NCBI GenBank assembly: GCA_048360435.1 | Contig: DBGCOP010000040.1 | Span: forward strand, 1-64,000 | DNA: 64,000 nt | Source of the DNA: Limenecus sp048360435 | GTDB taxonomy: Bacteria; Cyanobacteriota; Vampirovibrionia; Gastranaerophilales; Gastranaerophilaceae | Direction of reading: 5' to 3' | Shown here: positions 51,693 to 60,874 of the stretch, one piece after another | Position numbering within the stretch: the stretch's first letter is position 1 | Layout of the letters: each line of letters starts with the position of its first letter | Position numbers and translations under genes: made by a program | The notes under the pieces: model-generated | What the model saw: only the letters and a program-made list of their open reading frames with translations | Told to the model about the DNA's origin: nothing | The model's database searches: none

Positions 51693-53144
51693 ATGGTTTC
51701 ACAAGATATTAGAGATAAATATGAAGTTGTTATAGGTCTTGAAGTTCACGCTCAACTAAAGACCAAGTCAAAAATTTTTGCACCTGATAGTACAGAATTT
51801 GGTGCTGAGCCAAATTCTCATACTAGTACTATTACATTAGGTATGCCGGGTGTTTTGCCTGTATTGAACAAAGAATGCGTAAATATGGGTATACTTTTGG
51901 GACTTGCTTTGAATTGTGAAATTCCCGAAAGATGTAAATTTGACAGAAAACAGTATTTTTATCCTGATTTGCCGAAAGGTTATCAGATATCTCAATATGA
52001 TCAGCCGATTTGCATAAACGGACATATTAATATTAATGGAAAAAGAATTGGTATTACTCGTGCACATCTTGAAGAAGATGCCGGAAAACTTGTCCACGCT
52101 GGTGCTGATGGGCTTGCGGGTTCTGTGTATTCGCTTGTTGATTTGAATCGTGCAGGTACTCCTCTTCTTGAAATCGTATCTGAACCTGATATGCGTTCAA
52201 GTGAGGAAGCAAGAGCCTATATGGAAGAATTAAGAAACATTGTTCGTTACATAGGTGTTTGTGACGGAAACCTTGAAGAAGGCTCTATGAGATGTGATGC
52301 TAACATATCTGTTATGCCGAAAGGTTCTGACAAGTTTGGGACACGTGCTGAAATCAAGAACATTAACAGTTTCTCTGCTTTGCAAAGAGCTATTGAATAT
52401 GAAATTGACAGACAGATAGAAATAGTTGAAGAAGGTGGAGAAGTAGATCAGGAAACAAGACTCTGGGATGATAATCAGAGAGTTACCAAAACTATGAGAA
52501 GCAAAGAAGATGCTAATGATTATCGTTACTTCCCTGAACCTGATCTTATGCCTGTTGAAATTTCAAGAGAATGGGTTGAAGAAGTAAGAAAAACAATGCC
52601 AGAACTCCCGGAAGCTAAACGTAAAAGATATGAATCTCTGGGGTTGAGTGCTTATGATGCTAATGTTATGGTTGAACAAATGGAAACAGCCTTGTTCTAT
52701 GATGATGTGTTGGAGCTGGGTGCTGATTACAGAACTGCAAACAATCTACTTGTTGGCGATATAACTGCTTATTTGAAAGAGCATAATATTAATATTAATC
52801 AAACTAAATTAACACCAAAATCTCTTGCAGAACTGGTGGAACTTATTACAAAAGGTACAATTTCTAATAATATTGCTAAAAAGATTCTTCCCCAAATGCT
52901 TGAACAAGGCTCTGAACCTAAGACTATTGTTGAGAAAGAAGGACTTAGCGTAATATCTGATGAGGGTGCTATAAAATCTCTTGTTGAAAAGGTTGTAGCA
53001 AATAATCCTGCACAGGTTGAAGCATATAAAAACGGAAAAACAAATCTTATGGGCTTCTTTGTAGGTCAGATTATGAAAGAAACCAAAGGCAGAGCAAATC
53101 CTCAGGTTATAAATAAACTTCTTTCAGAAGCTTTGAATAAATAA
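51693..53144 (+). CDS. gatB: Aspartyl/glutamyl-tRNA(Asn/Gln) amidotransferase subunit B
   Basis: Protein of 483 residues. YEVVIGLEVHAQLKTKSKIF, LPKGYQISQYDQPIC, VDLNRAGTPLLEIVSEPDMR and DYRYFPEPDLMPV are GatB hallmarks, and the C-terminal YqeY-like domain ends in GQIMKETKGRANPQVI. With GatA and GatC it converts misacylated Glu-tRNA-Gln or Asp-tRNA-Asn. GatA and GatC are not in this window. AGAGGAAG precedes the ATG. Confidence 0.98.
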   Translation: MVSQDIRDKYEVVIGLEVHAQLKTKSKIFAPDSTEFGAEPNSHTSTITLGMPGVLPVLNKECVNMGILLGLALNCEIPERCKFDRKQYFYPDLPKGYQISQYDQPICINGHININGKRIGITRAHLEEDAGKLVHAGADGLAGSVYSLVDLNRAGTPLLEIVSEPDMRSSEEARAYMEELRNIVRYIGVCDGNLEEGSMRCDANISVMPKGSDKFGTRAEIKNINSFSALQRAIEYEIDRQIEIVEEGGEVDQETRLWDDNQRVTKTMRSKEDANDYRYFPEPDLMPVEISREWVEEVRKTMPELPEAKRKRYESLGLSAYDANVMVEQMETALFYDDVLELGADYRTANNLLVGDITAYLKEHNININQTKLTPKSLAELVELITKGTISNNIAKKILPQMLEQGSEPKTIVEKEGLSVISDEGAIKSLVEKVVANNPAQVEAYKNGKTNLMGFFVGQIMKETKGRANPQVINKLLSEALNK

Positions 53145-53148
53145 ATTT

Positions 53149-53178
53149 AAAGGGAGTTTTAAAACTCCCTTTATTATT
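53149..53178 (+). terminator. gatB terminator
   Basis: AAAGGGAGTTTT and AAAACTCCCTTT form a perfect stem, followed by a T-rich tail. Confidence 0.9.
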
Positions 53179-53185
53179 GAGGTCT

Positions 53186-53218
53186 CTGTTAATTGTAAAC
53201 AATTGTAACAGATATAAT
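53186..53218 (+). promoter_or_regulatory. Inverted repeat and -10 box upstream of the coiled-coil gene
   Basis: CTGTTA-ATTGT-aa-ACAAT-tg-TAACAG (53186-53211) forms a 22-base-paired symmetry with a two-base bulge, abutting TATAAT at 53213-53218. It covers the -35 to -10 zone, as an operator would. A second TATAAT lies at 53235-53240. Confidence 0.4.
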
Positions 53219-53284
53219 AAATATTGAAATCGTATATAATAAAATGTTTTTATATATATGTGTGTATTTTAAAAGGTGTAAATA

Positions 53285-54517
53285 ATGAGTATTTCAGTTA
53301 ACAATGTAAATGGCAATAACGTTCAAGGAACAGCTAAACCTTCTAAAACAACTGCTCCTTCAGATACACAGGAACCTTTATTTGGCACAACCCCTGCGAC
53401 TACTGAAACAAATGCTTCAACTGACAAAGATGTGCTTGAAGCAAGACTTGTTCAGTATGAAGCTGAATTAGCATCACTCGAAGCAGAAAAAGCTGAAAAA
53501 GAAGCAGAAAAGAAAGAATTACAAGCTCAAAGAAAAGTTCTTACAGCTCAAAAAGAAAAAATCCAAGCAGAAATCGATGCTAATAACAAAACAATTGCTC
53601 AATACACAGAACAAATCATGGCTTACAACGAAGAAGTTGAAGCAGAACAAGAAGCAATTGAAAATTTACAAAAACAATATGATGCTAAAAATAAAGAAGC
53701 TCAAGAATTGACTGAACAAGTTAATGAAAAAATTGCTCAATTGCTTGAAGATTCTAACAATAATGTAAAAGAACAAAGAGAAAAAATTCAACAAGCAACT
53801 GAAGAAGCTTATGCTAAAGTTGAATCAGGTGAACTTGATGAAAGCGAAGTTGCACAATATGTTTCTCAAAAAGCAGGTAGTGCAGTTACTACAAATTCTT
53901 CTGCTGCTTTTTCTGAAATTAACGCATTAAGTGCTCAAATTAAAGCTTTAATTGCAAGTGCTTCTTCTATTATGACAGCAATGGCTGTAAAACAAACTAA
54001 TGTTAATAAATTGCAAGCACAAGTTTCAAGCGGCAACACAGCAGTTCAATCATTAAACACTGCTAACGAAGCTAAAAAACAAGAATTATCTTCAATAAAT
54101 GAACAAATCTCTGTTGTTAATAAAGAAATTACTTCAGTAGATAACGACATTACAAAAATTGATACAAAAATTGCAAAAGTTAATGTAAATATTGCTGAAA
54201 CAAAAGCAGCTATTTCTGCAATCAACGGCGAGAAAACAGAAGAAACTAACACTCAAACAAATAATGAAACAGTAGTTAAAGAACCAGAAACAACTGTTGA
54301 AGAAAATGTACCTTCTAATCAAAATACAACAGTTAATGCATCTTCTACATACAACCCATTTGTAGCAGTTTCTTTCGAATCAGTTGATTATTCTTCAGTT
54401 GTTGATGCACTTGATGCTCTTTCAAGAAGAAATGATACAGCAATTCAAAATGCAAGAACTCAAGATGATAACAATAAACAAGAAGTAAGAAAAATGTTCC
54501 AGGATCTTCTTAAATAA
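53285..54517 (+). CDS. Unrecognised long coiled-coil protein, probably highly expressed
   Basis: Protein of 410 residues without cysteine or tryptophan. After a low-complexity Thr/Pro/Ser N-terminus (1-45), residues 45-330 are continuous heptad-like Ala/Glu/Lys/Gln coiled coil, broken by an Asn/Ser hinge. A Thr/Glu/Asn linker and a conserved-looking globular tail (NPFVAVSFESVDYSSVVDAL) follow. No signal peptide is apparent. Gln is nearly always CAA and codons are strongly biased, as in highly expressed genes. A good ribosome site (AAAAGGTG) precedes the ATG. Structural filament or secreted adhesin-like roles are guesses. Confidence 0.7.
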   Translation: MSISVNNVNGNNVQGTAKPSKTTAPSDTQEPLFGTTPATTETNASTDKDVLEARLVQYEAELASLEAEKAEKEAEKKELQAQRKVLTAQKEKIQAEIDANNKTIAQYTEQIMAYNEEVEAEQEAIENLQKQYDAKNKEAQELTEQVNEKIAQLLEDSNNNVKEQREKIQQATEEAYAKVESGELDESEVAQYVSQKAGSAVTTNSSAAFSEINALSAQIKALIASASSIMTAMAVKQTNVNKLQAQVSSGNTAVQSLNTANEAKKQELSSINEQISVVNKEITSVDNDITKIDTKIAKVNVNIAETKAAISAINGEKTEETNTQTNNETVVKEPETTVEENVPSNQNTTVNASSTYNPFVAVSFESVDYSSVVDALDALSRRNDTAIQNARTQDDNNKQEVRKMFQDLLK

Positions 54518-54539
54518 TAATTAAGCAATAAATAATAAA

Positions 54540-54571
54540 AAAAGACCGGTTTAATTAACCGGTCTTTTTAT
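54540..54571. terminator. Bidirectional terminator
   Basis: AAAAAGACCGGTT and AACCGGTCTTTTT around TAATT, between two converging coiled-coil genes. Confidence 0.92.
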
Positions 54572-54580
54572 TTAATTTTT

Positions 54581-55948
54581 TTATACGTTGCCTTCTGTTT
54601 TCTTCTTCATAAAGGGGTTAGTTGCTACATCAGAAACCATTTTTCCTGTTGAAGTGATTTGTCCGAATCCGTTATTCAATGATTGAGCAAGCTGACTTGT
54701 GAATGCGCCCAATCTGGCACTTTCTTCTGCTGTCATTTTTCTTTTAGAACTTGTCGGTTCTTCAGAAGCAGCTGCATTTTTTTGTGCTTGAGAGAAAAGA
54801 TTGCCTGCTCCATTTGAAATCTGTTGTCCAAGGTTTGCAATACTGCCTAGTTTGTTTGCTTTTGATGTAGAACTTGGGCTTGCAGCTGAAGTAGCTTTTT
54901 CTCCTTCTTCAAGCTCTTCAAGGACCTGATCAAGTTCTTGTTTTAATTCGGAAGAAACTTGTTTTGTATCATTTTTTATTGCTTCATAAGCAGTTTTCTT
55001 TTCGGAGAGTGTTTTTTGTGCAGCTTCAAGATTTTCGTTTGCTTTTGTAACTTCGTTTGTTGCTTTTTCAAGTTCTTTTTTTGCATTTTCGAGTTTTTCT
55101 TCAGCTGCTTCTTTAGCTTCTTTGGCTGCGTCTTCTTTAAGCTTAGCCTCTTCAAGTTCAGCTGTTGCAACTTTTTGTTCGGCTTCAGCTTTAGCAAGTT
55201 CTGCTTTAGCAGCTGTGAGTTTTGCTTTTGCAGCTTCAACAGCTGCTTTTGCTGCTGCAACTGCTGCTGAAGAGAATGGAATTGCTGCTGATGCTGATGC
55301 GAGAGCTGCTTCCGCACTTGCAAGATTTGCTTCAGCTGTGCTGACATTAGCTTTTGCTTTTGTTACAGCTGCATTTGCTTTTTGAAGATTTGTTTCTTTT
55401 TGTTTAACAACTTTTTCCTGTGCAGTGAGTTCTTTAGTTGCTTGATCTTTTCCAGCTTGAGCAGCTTCTTCAACACCTTGAGCTTTTTCTTCGGCTGCAA
55501 CTGCATTGCTTCTTATTCCTTCATTTGTTGCAACGTTGCTTTCTCCTGCTTCAACTGCTTCGTTCGCTGTGCTTACAGGTGCAGTTGAGTCGGGGTTTGA
55601 TTCAACTGTTGCTACACCGTCTCTGGCGGATGTGACTACTTGTTTATCTTTGCTGGAGAGGGCTGCATTGCCTGCTTCAATTTCTTCTGCGGTGTCAGCT
55701 GAGGAACTGCCTGCTGCTGCGGCAACTGCCGGAGCTGCCGAGGTTGCAACATTTTTTACTGTTCTGCCAGTGCCGGAAGGTTCTGATGAATCTGTTCTTT
55801 CAAAACCATCTGTAACACCCCAGTTTCCATTATTGTTGAGGTTAAAATCATAAGTTGGGGTTTGAACTTTGCTCCAGTCAAAACCATATTTTTTTAGCCA
55901 ATCAACTTGCTGTGTTCCATCTGTATTAATGCTGTATCCACCTGGCAT
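54581..55948 (-). CDS. Unrecognised alanine-rich coiled-coil protein
   Basis: Protein of 455 residues. A short ordered N-terminus (MPGGYSINTDGTQQVDWLKKYG) leads to an Ala/Ser-rich spacer, then about 190 residues of A-x-x-x-L and A-K-A-E repeats forming a long coiled coil, then a Ser/Thr linker and a tail with ARLGAFTSQLAQSLNNGFGQIT. No signal peptide, Cys or catalytic motif. The style recalls TolA or LEA-like filaments without being homologous on sight. It converges on the coiled-coil gene at 53285 and is divergent from the small membrane protein at 56170, so the three form a local cluster. Confidence 0.7.
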   Translation of the reverse strand: MPGGYSINTDGTQQVDWLKKYGFDWSKVQTPTYDFNLNNNGNWGVTDGFERTDSSEPSGTGRTVKNVATSAAPAVAAAAGSSSADTAEEIEAGNAALSSKDKQVVTSARDGVATVESNPDSTAPVSTANEAVEAGESNVATNEGIRSNAVAAEEKAQGVEEAAQAGKDQATKELTAQEKVVKQKETNLQKANAAVTKAKANVSTAEANLASAEAALASASAAIPFSSAAVAAAKAAVEAAKAKLTAAKAELAKAEAEQKVATAELEEAKLKEDAAKEAKEAAEEKLENAKKELEKATNEVTKANENLEAAQKTLSEKKTAYEAIKNDTKQVSSELKQELDQVLEELEEGEKATSAASPSSTSKANKLGSIANLGQQISNGAGNLFSQAQKNAAASEEPTSSKRKMTAEESARLGAFTSQLAQSLNNGFGQITSTGKMVSDVATNPFMKKKTEGNV

Positions 55949-56011
55949 TTGAATTCTCTCTTTCTTTAATTTACTTCTTATATATATAAAAAAACGAAAA
56001 ATCGGGGATTA

Positions 56012-56119
56012 TTGCCATTTTGGTATATACTTTATATATAAAATTTACATAACTTAATGAATCCGTATTTTTGTAACATTTTTGTTAAATATTTATCAAA
56101 AAATTAATAAAAATGGCAA
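56012..56119. promoter_or_regulatory. Facing TTGCCATTTT motifs in divergent promoter region
   Basis: TTGCCATTTT (56012-56021) and its exact complement AAAATGGCAA (56110-56119) lie near the two ends of the 221-base gap between divergent genes, each about 50-65 bases from a start codon. A shared regulator could bind both; AT-richness makes chance possible. TATATAT tracts fill the rest of the gap. Confidence 0.4.
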
Positions 56120-56169
56120 ATATTTCTATGTTTGAACTTTAAAAATTTGTAAGGAAAAGTGAGGTAAAA

Positions 56170-56559
56170 ATGAAAACTCCTGATATCAATTTGAAAAAAC
56201 CTTTTGTAAATGGCTACAAAGCTGTTAAAGACGGTGTAAAAAATACTTATTCAAAACACAAACCATCTTTGGATAAGGGAATTAATTATGCAAAAGAATT
56301 GTCCAAAGATACAATTTCTTTTGTTAAAAATAATCCTAAAAAAACAGGACTTATTGCCGGAGCTGCTATTCTTTTGACAGGACTTGTGACAGGTTTTGTT
56401 AAAGCAGTTAAAGCCAACAAAGTAAAAAATGAACATATTGCTCATCAAAGAGAAGTTATTAATGTGCTTAAAGAAGAAATTGTTGACAGACAAGTTGTAA
56501 TTGATGCTTTACACGATGCTGTTGACGGTGCTTTAAAAGCAAGCAAAAAAGCAGAGTAA
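56170..56559 (+). CDS. Unrecognised small single-span membrane protein
   Basis: Protein of 129 residues; family not recognised. A lysine-rich amphipathic N-terminal half (1-55) with SYSKHKPSLDKGINYAKEL-like content precedes one glycine-containing span (about 59-78), then a charged helix (INVLKEEIVDRQVVIDALHDAV) suited to coiled-coil pairing. No signal peptidase site. AAGGAAAAGTGAGG precedes the ATG. It sits between the Ala-rich coiled-coil gene and comEC, closed by its own terminator. An anchor for coiled-coil partners is conceivable. Confidence 0.7.
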   Translation: MKTPDINLKKPFVNGYKAVKDGVKNTYSKHKPSLDKGINYAKELSKDTISFVKNNPKKTGLIAGAAILLTGLVTGFVKAVKANKVKNEHIAHQREVINVLKEEIVDRQVVIDALHDAVDGALKASKKAE

Positions 56560-56576
56560 AATTTTCAAATATAAAA

Positions 56577-56622
56577 GAAGTCCCTTTGAAAGTTCAGGCT
56601 TTTAAATAAGGGACTTTTTTTA
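56577..56622 (+). terminator. Terminator before comEC
   Basis: AAGTCCCTT and AAGGGACTT form the stem across a 23-base loop, followed by seven T residues. Confidence 0.85.
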
Positions 56623-56668
56623 TATCATAATTTTTAATAGTTAAAAATCGGAATTAAGAGAAGAAGCT

Positions 56669-59107
56669 TTGAGTGAAATTGCGAAAACAAGACTTACAAT
56701 TGCAGCATCAACTTTTTATATAATCGGTGTAATTTCGTTTTTTACCAATAATATTTTTATTTTTGCCTTTTTAGCTTTGATTGTTCTTTTGATTGCTTTA
56801 AAAAAAGATTTCATAAGTGCTAAATCAGCATGTATTTTTTATATGTTATTTGCAATAGCGATTCTAAATTGTCATTTTCAGATAAAGAATTTTGATGCTT
56901 TGTCAGAATATGTTTATACAAACGGTACGATTAAAGGTGTTGTGGATTCTATACCTACCACAAATATTGCAGGCAGAACAAAATTCTATTTAAGAACAGA
57001 TGAATATAATACCGAAAAAGCTCATCTTCGGAACATAAAAGCCAGAACAATTGTAACTCTTTATGATAAAGATGAAAATCTGGCAAAAATAAAAATAGGA
57101 GATAGGATTGAATTATCAGGCAAGCTTAGAAAACCTGTCTCTGCGAAAAATCCTTCTCAGTTTGATTATGCAAAATATTTGAAAAATCACAAAACGTTTT
57201 CTACTTTTTATTCAAAAGGGAATAATTGGAAAATTATATCAAAGCCTGATAAGTTTAGCGGAAAATTCCTCCAGAAGCTCAATGATAAAAGAGTAGAAAT
57301 AATCAATATTCACAAAAAATATATGAAGAGTCCTAACCTTGAAGTTTTGGGTGGTATTGTTTTTGGTGATGATGCAATCAATCCTCCTGATGATATAAAA
57401 AGCTCTTTTATTAATTCCGGTCTTTTGCATATTCTGGCTGCATCAGGAATGAATGTTTCAATTATTTTCGGGATATGGTTTTTCCTGGCAATGAGAATGA
57501 AACTTAATTACAGGTTTGCAATATTAATAGGTGCAATTCTTGTTGCTTTTTATACTTTGATGACAGGAATGGGGCCGTCTGTTTTAAGAGCGGCTTTGAT
57601 GATCGAGTTTGTTCTATTCGGTAAGTTAATAGACAGGAATGCTGACGGAATTTCTCTTGTATTTTTTGTTGCACTTTTGCTGCTTTTATATAATCCTGCA
57701 ATGATAAATGATGTAGGTTTTCAATTATCTTTTATTATTACCTTTGCTTTGATGTTTAATTGTCCTCCTGTTCTTGAAAACATAAAGAATAAATTTGGAG
57801 AGTTTATTGCAGGCGCTGTGATGATTCCTGTTGTTGCACAGTTGTGGGCTGCTCCAATACAAATGTTTTATTTTAATACATTCGCTTTGTATTCTGTATT
57901 TGCTAATTTAGCTATTACACCTTTCATTATGTCGATAAGTTTTCTTGGCTTTTTAGGTTCTATTATTGCAATGATTCCGGTTAAAGTTCTTGCTGACAAG
58001 ACTTGTATGGTTTTTGATTTTATATTGAATCCGATTGTTTCTGTACTTGTAAATATTTCAAATTATTTTTCAGCTCTTCCCAATTCTCTTATTGCAACTT
58101 CACACCCTGATTTGTTTAAATTGTTTTTGTATTATTCTATTTTGTTTGTTATCGGTTTTTCTATAAGAAACAAATTTAAAGATAAAAGGCTGTTGCATTT
58201 TATCTTTGTACTGTTAATAATATTCTTTTTCAGTTTTATAAGAATAGAGAAGAATAATCTTGAGATTCTTGTTTTTGATGTTGGGAACGCGGATAGTTTC
58301 TTAATAAAAACTCCGCAAAAGAAATATGTTCTAATTGATACAGGACATGGCTCAATTACTTCAAATTTTTCACAGGCTGATGCGATTATAAACAAGTACT
58401 TGAAGGATAATGGAATAAAATCTCTTGATTTGATGATTTTGACACACTTCGATTCAGACCATTCCGGAGGTGCTATTGATGTAATGAAAACAGTTGAGGT
58501 GAAAAAAGTACTTCTAAATAAAGACAAAGATGATTCAAAAACAACAAAAATGATTGCTAAATATATAAAATCTAAGAACATAAATGCTTCTGATGCAAAT
58601 AACAATGAAATTTTGCTGGAGGAACAAGGTTTTAAATTGATTTCATATACACCTGATTTTAAAGAAGATAAAAACGATAATGACAATTCTATAATCACAC
58701 TTTTGTCTTATGGTGATTTTGATATGTTATTTATGGCTGACGGCGGAATCAGAAGTTTTGATAAAATTAAGAAAAATCTTCCTGAAAATAAAAAGATTGA
58801 GATTTTGAAAGTAGGACATCATGGTGCAAATAATGTTGTAAGTAATAAAATGCTGAAATTTTTGAAATCTGATGTTGCAGTGATATCAACAGGGTACAAC
58901 ACTTATGGTCATCCGAGAAAAGAAACTTTGAGGATTTTATCAAAAAATAATGTCAAAATATATCGTACGGATTTGAATAATGCTTTGAAAATAGTTTCTG
59001 ACGGAGAAAAGTATGAAGTTTATAAATTTAACACCAGAAATAAAGAATTTTCAAAGGATATTGAACTGCGGTCTGATTATGTTTCGGATATAATGGAAAA
59101 GAATTAA
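56669..59107 (+). CDS. comEC: DNA uptake channel protein ComEC/Rec2
   Basis: Protein of 812 residues. N-terminal helices and an OB-like DUF4131 domain (VYTNGTIKGVVDSIPTT), then the polytopic Competence domain (about 225-500, with NSGLLHILAASGMNVSI and GPSVLRAALM), then a C-terminal MBL domain (FDVGNADSFLI, LTHFDSDHSGGAIDV, VGHHGANN) that may degrade one DNA strand. It forms the inner-membrane channel for transforming DNA. TTG start; AAGAGAAG lies just upstream. It leads an operon with the TPR and TSCPD genes. With the prepilin peptidase elsewhere it suggests natural competence. Confidence 0.95.
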   Translation: MSEIAKTRLTIAASTFYIIGVISFFTNNIFIFAFLALIVLLIALKKDFISAKSACIFYMLFAIAILNCHFQIKNFDALSEYVYTNGTIKGVVDSIPTTNIAGRTKFYLRTDEYNTEKAHLRNIKARTIVTLYDKDENLAKIKIGDRIELSGKLRKPVSAKNPSQFDYAKYLKNHKTFSTFYSKGNNWKIISKPDKFSGKFLQKLNDKRVEIINIHKKYMKSPNLEVLGGIVFGDDAINPPDDIKSSFINSGLLHILAASGMNVSIIFGIWFFLAMRMKLNYRFAILIGAILVAFYTLMTGMGPSVLRAALMIEFVLFGKLIDRNADGISLVFFVALLLLLYNPAMINDVGFQLSFIITFALMFNCPPVLENIKNKFGEFIAGAVMIPVVAQLWAAPIQMFYFNTFALYSVFANLAITPFIMSISFLGFLGSIIAMIPVKVLADKTCMVFDFILNPIVSVLVNISNYFSALPNSLIATSHPDLFKLFLYYSILFVIGFSIRNKFKDKRLLHFIFVLLIIFFFSFIRIEKNNLEILVFDVGNADSFLIKTPQKKYVLIDTGHGSITSNFSQADAIINKYLKDNGIKSLDLMILTHFDSDHSGGAIDVMKTVEVKKVLLNKDKDDSKTTKMIAKYIKSKNINASDANNNEILLEEQGFKLISYTPDFKEDKNDNDNSIITLLSYGDFDMLFMADGGIRSFDKIKKNLPENKKIEILKVGHHGANNVVSNKMLKFLKSDVAVISTGYNTYGHPRKETLRILSKNNVKIYRTDLNNALKIVSDGEKYEVYKFNTRNKEFSKDIELRSDYVSDIMEKN

Positions 59108-59125
59108 AGGGCAAGAGGTATTTTT

Positions 59126-59887
59126 ATGGACAAGAAGATGCTTGATCAGGCAATGGAATATTTTAAAAAAAGAGATTATGAAAATGCTATGACTGTTTTT
59201 CAGAATCTTCTTGAACAGGATCCTAAAAATCCTCATTTATTAAATAATGTGGGACTTTGTTTGGCTCATCAGGGGCAAATTTCTCAGGCTGAAGAATATT
59301 TCAGAAAAGCGTTGTTTTTGGATGAAAAACTTGCTGAAACTTATATAAATCTGGCTGATGTATATTACAAACAGAACCGTTTGTGGGATGCAATAGATTT
59401 GCTTCAGGGTGCTGTCGCAATTTTGCCTGACAATGCCGCTTTGAGACATTTTCTTGCAAGAATTTATATTGAGGATAAAAGGTATGATGATGCGATTGAT
59501 GCATTGGATTCTGTGCTGGAATTGGCTCCTAAGAACTATGATGCAAATTGGGATCTTGGGATGGTGTATTTTGAGACAGGTGATTGGGCAGGTGCAATTT
59601 CTAACTTTGAAGAAGTTTTGCAATATGTTCAGGAAAATGAACTGATTTTTTATCAAACAGCACTTGCTTATGAGGCTAATGATGAACTCGACAAAGCTGT
59701 TTCAAATCATTTAAAGGCAATAGCTGTAAATGACAAATTCCCCCTTTCCTACAAACGTCTGGGGATGTTGTTTATGGCTAGAGGTGATAATGATGATGCA
59801 AGAGAGTATTTTGAAGAATATATAAACTTTGATGTGCCTCAAGAAGAAAAGGACAATATTAAAAAAATTCTAGAAAGATTAGGTTAA
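59126..59887 (+). CDS. TPR-repeat protein downstream of comEC
   Basis: Protein of 253 residues made of about six tetratricopeptide repeats from end to end (for example YENAMTVFQNLLEQDPKN, AEEYFRKALFLDEKLAETY, DAIDALDSVLELAPKNYDA). No signal peptide or membrane span, so it is cytoplasmic. Such arrays organise complexes; the partner is unknown, though position 18 bases after comEC may hint at pilus or uptake machinery. AAGAGG precedes the ATG. Confidence 0.85.
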   Translation: MDKKMLDQAMEYFKKRDYENAMTVFQNLLEQDPKNPHLLNNVGLCLAHQGQISQAEEYFRKALFLDEKLAETYINLADVYYKQNRLWDAIDLLQGAVAILPDNAALRHFLARIYIEDKRYDDAIDALDSVLELAPKNYDANWDLGMVYFETGDWAGAISNFEEVLQYVQENELIFYQTALAYEANDELDKAVSNHLKAIAVNDKFPLSYKRLGMLFMARGDNDDAREYFEEYINFDVPQEEKDNIKKILERLG

Positions 59888-59888
59888 A

Positions 59889-60158
59889 ATGAGTGAAATT
59901 ATACAATATCAAACAACAGGTGTTTGTTGTGGCTTAATGCAGGTCAAAATTAATGACGGGGTTATTGAAGATGCAGAATTCTTAGGAGGATGCAACGGTA
60001 ATCTTCAAGGTATTAAAGCCTTAATAAAAGGTATGAAAATTGATGATGTTATCTCGAAGCTTACAGGTATTCAATGCGGTGCAAAGTCTACAAGCTGTCC
60101 TGATCAGCTTGCACAATGTTTAATCGAATATAAATCAAAAGAACTAAAAACTGTCTAA
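59889..60158 (+). CDS. TSCPD-domain protein (TIGR03905-like)
   Basis: Protein of 89 residues with six cysteines, including CC at 13-14, one in GGCNGN, and the domain-naming TSCPD at 68-72. It matches the TIGR03905 small stand-alone family related to the C-terminal zinc-binding extension of some ribonucleotide reductases. The biological role is not established. The ATG follows the TPR gene stop by one base, preceded by AGGTT, so it is co-translated with it. Confidence 0.88.
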   Translation: MSEIIQYQTTGVCCGLMQVKINDGVIEDAEFLGGCNGNLQGIKALIKGMKIDDVISKLTGIQCGAKSTSCPDQLAQCLIEYKSKELKTV

Positions 60159-60218
60159 ATTTGATGACACTGTAAACTTGTCTGTGCTGTGTTATAATGA
60201 ACGTAAACAGAGGTGCAG

Positions 60219-60872
60219 ATGTCTGATAAAAATTTATTGTGCATAGTTTTGACATTCGCTTTAGCATTTTTTGTTATAGGGAATGCTTTTAGGGTGGGAA
60301 ATCCGCTTCTTGGCATTGAAACTTTGTTTATTTGGTTTGTCATTTATATGATTATGCCTATGGCTCTTATTGTGGAAAAAAAGACTGACTATGCGGCCGC
60401 ACCTGTATGTTGGAAACAGATTTTTTTCAGAACCGTTGAGACCGGTTATTTGTTTATTAGTTTTTGTTCTGCACTTTTATTATCGATTTTGTTTGATGAT
60501 GTAACGGATTTTCTCGGACCTTTTATTCCGGAACGACCGGAGTTTAACACTCTTATTATAATATTGCTGGTTTTATTCAGTGCAATATTGAGTCTTGCTT
60601 TTTTTACGCTTTTTTCTAAGGTCAGAATTGAAAAATTAAAAAGAAACGGTATTAAGGTAATTGTAGACATAAAAGATGTTAAGTTTTTAAATGGAAATTG
60701 TTATGTGGTTGCAGAAACCTATCATCCTGAAACTCATGAACATCTCAGACTGTTAGGCAAAACATATGCTGAAAATAAAGAAGAAATTCCCTCAAAGATG
60801 CCTGTATATTTTGACAAAAAAGATTGGGAAAATTATTACTTTGATACTTGTAGCTGGCTGGACGAAAGTTAA
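60219..60872 (+). CDS. Unrecognised four-span membrane protein
   Basis: Protein of 217 residues from the ATG at 60219; AGAGG lies six bases before it, and the in-frame GTG at 60213 overlaps that site. Four hydrophobic spans (about 5-25, 33-50, 68-88, 110-133) precede a cytoplasmic C-terminal domain with GIKVIVDIKDVKFLNGNCYVVAETYHP, which looks like a small beta barrel (NfeD/DUF3592-like at best). A TATAAT lies at 60193-60198. Ends two bases from the converging histidine kinase. Function unknown. Confidence 0.72.
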   Translation: MSDKNLLCIVLTFALAFFVIGNAFRVGNPLLGIETLFIWFVIYMIMPMALIVEKKTDYAAAPVCWKQIFFRTVETGYLFISFCSALLLSILFDDVTDFLGPFIPERPEFNTLIIILLVLFSAILSLAFFTLFSKVRIEKLKRNGIKVIVDIKDVKFLNGNCYVVAETYHPETHEHLRLLGKTYAENKEEIPSKMPVYFDKKDWENYYFDTCSWLDES

Positions 60873-60874
60873 TT

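Noticed and set aside
54959..55635. Open frames on the + strand opposite the alanine-rich coiled-coil gene, rich in Cys/Phe or Ala/Ser
   Set aside because: They mirror GCN and GAA repeats of the coiled-coil gene, lack ribosome sites and show no domain; they are composition shadows.
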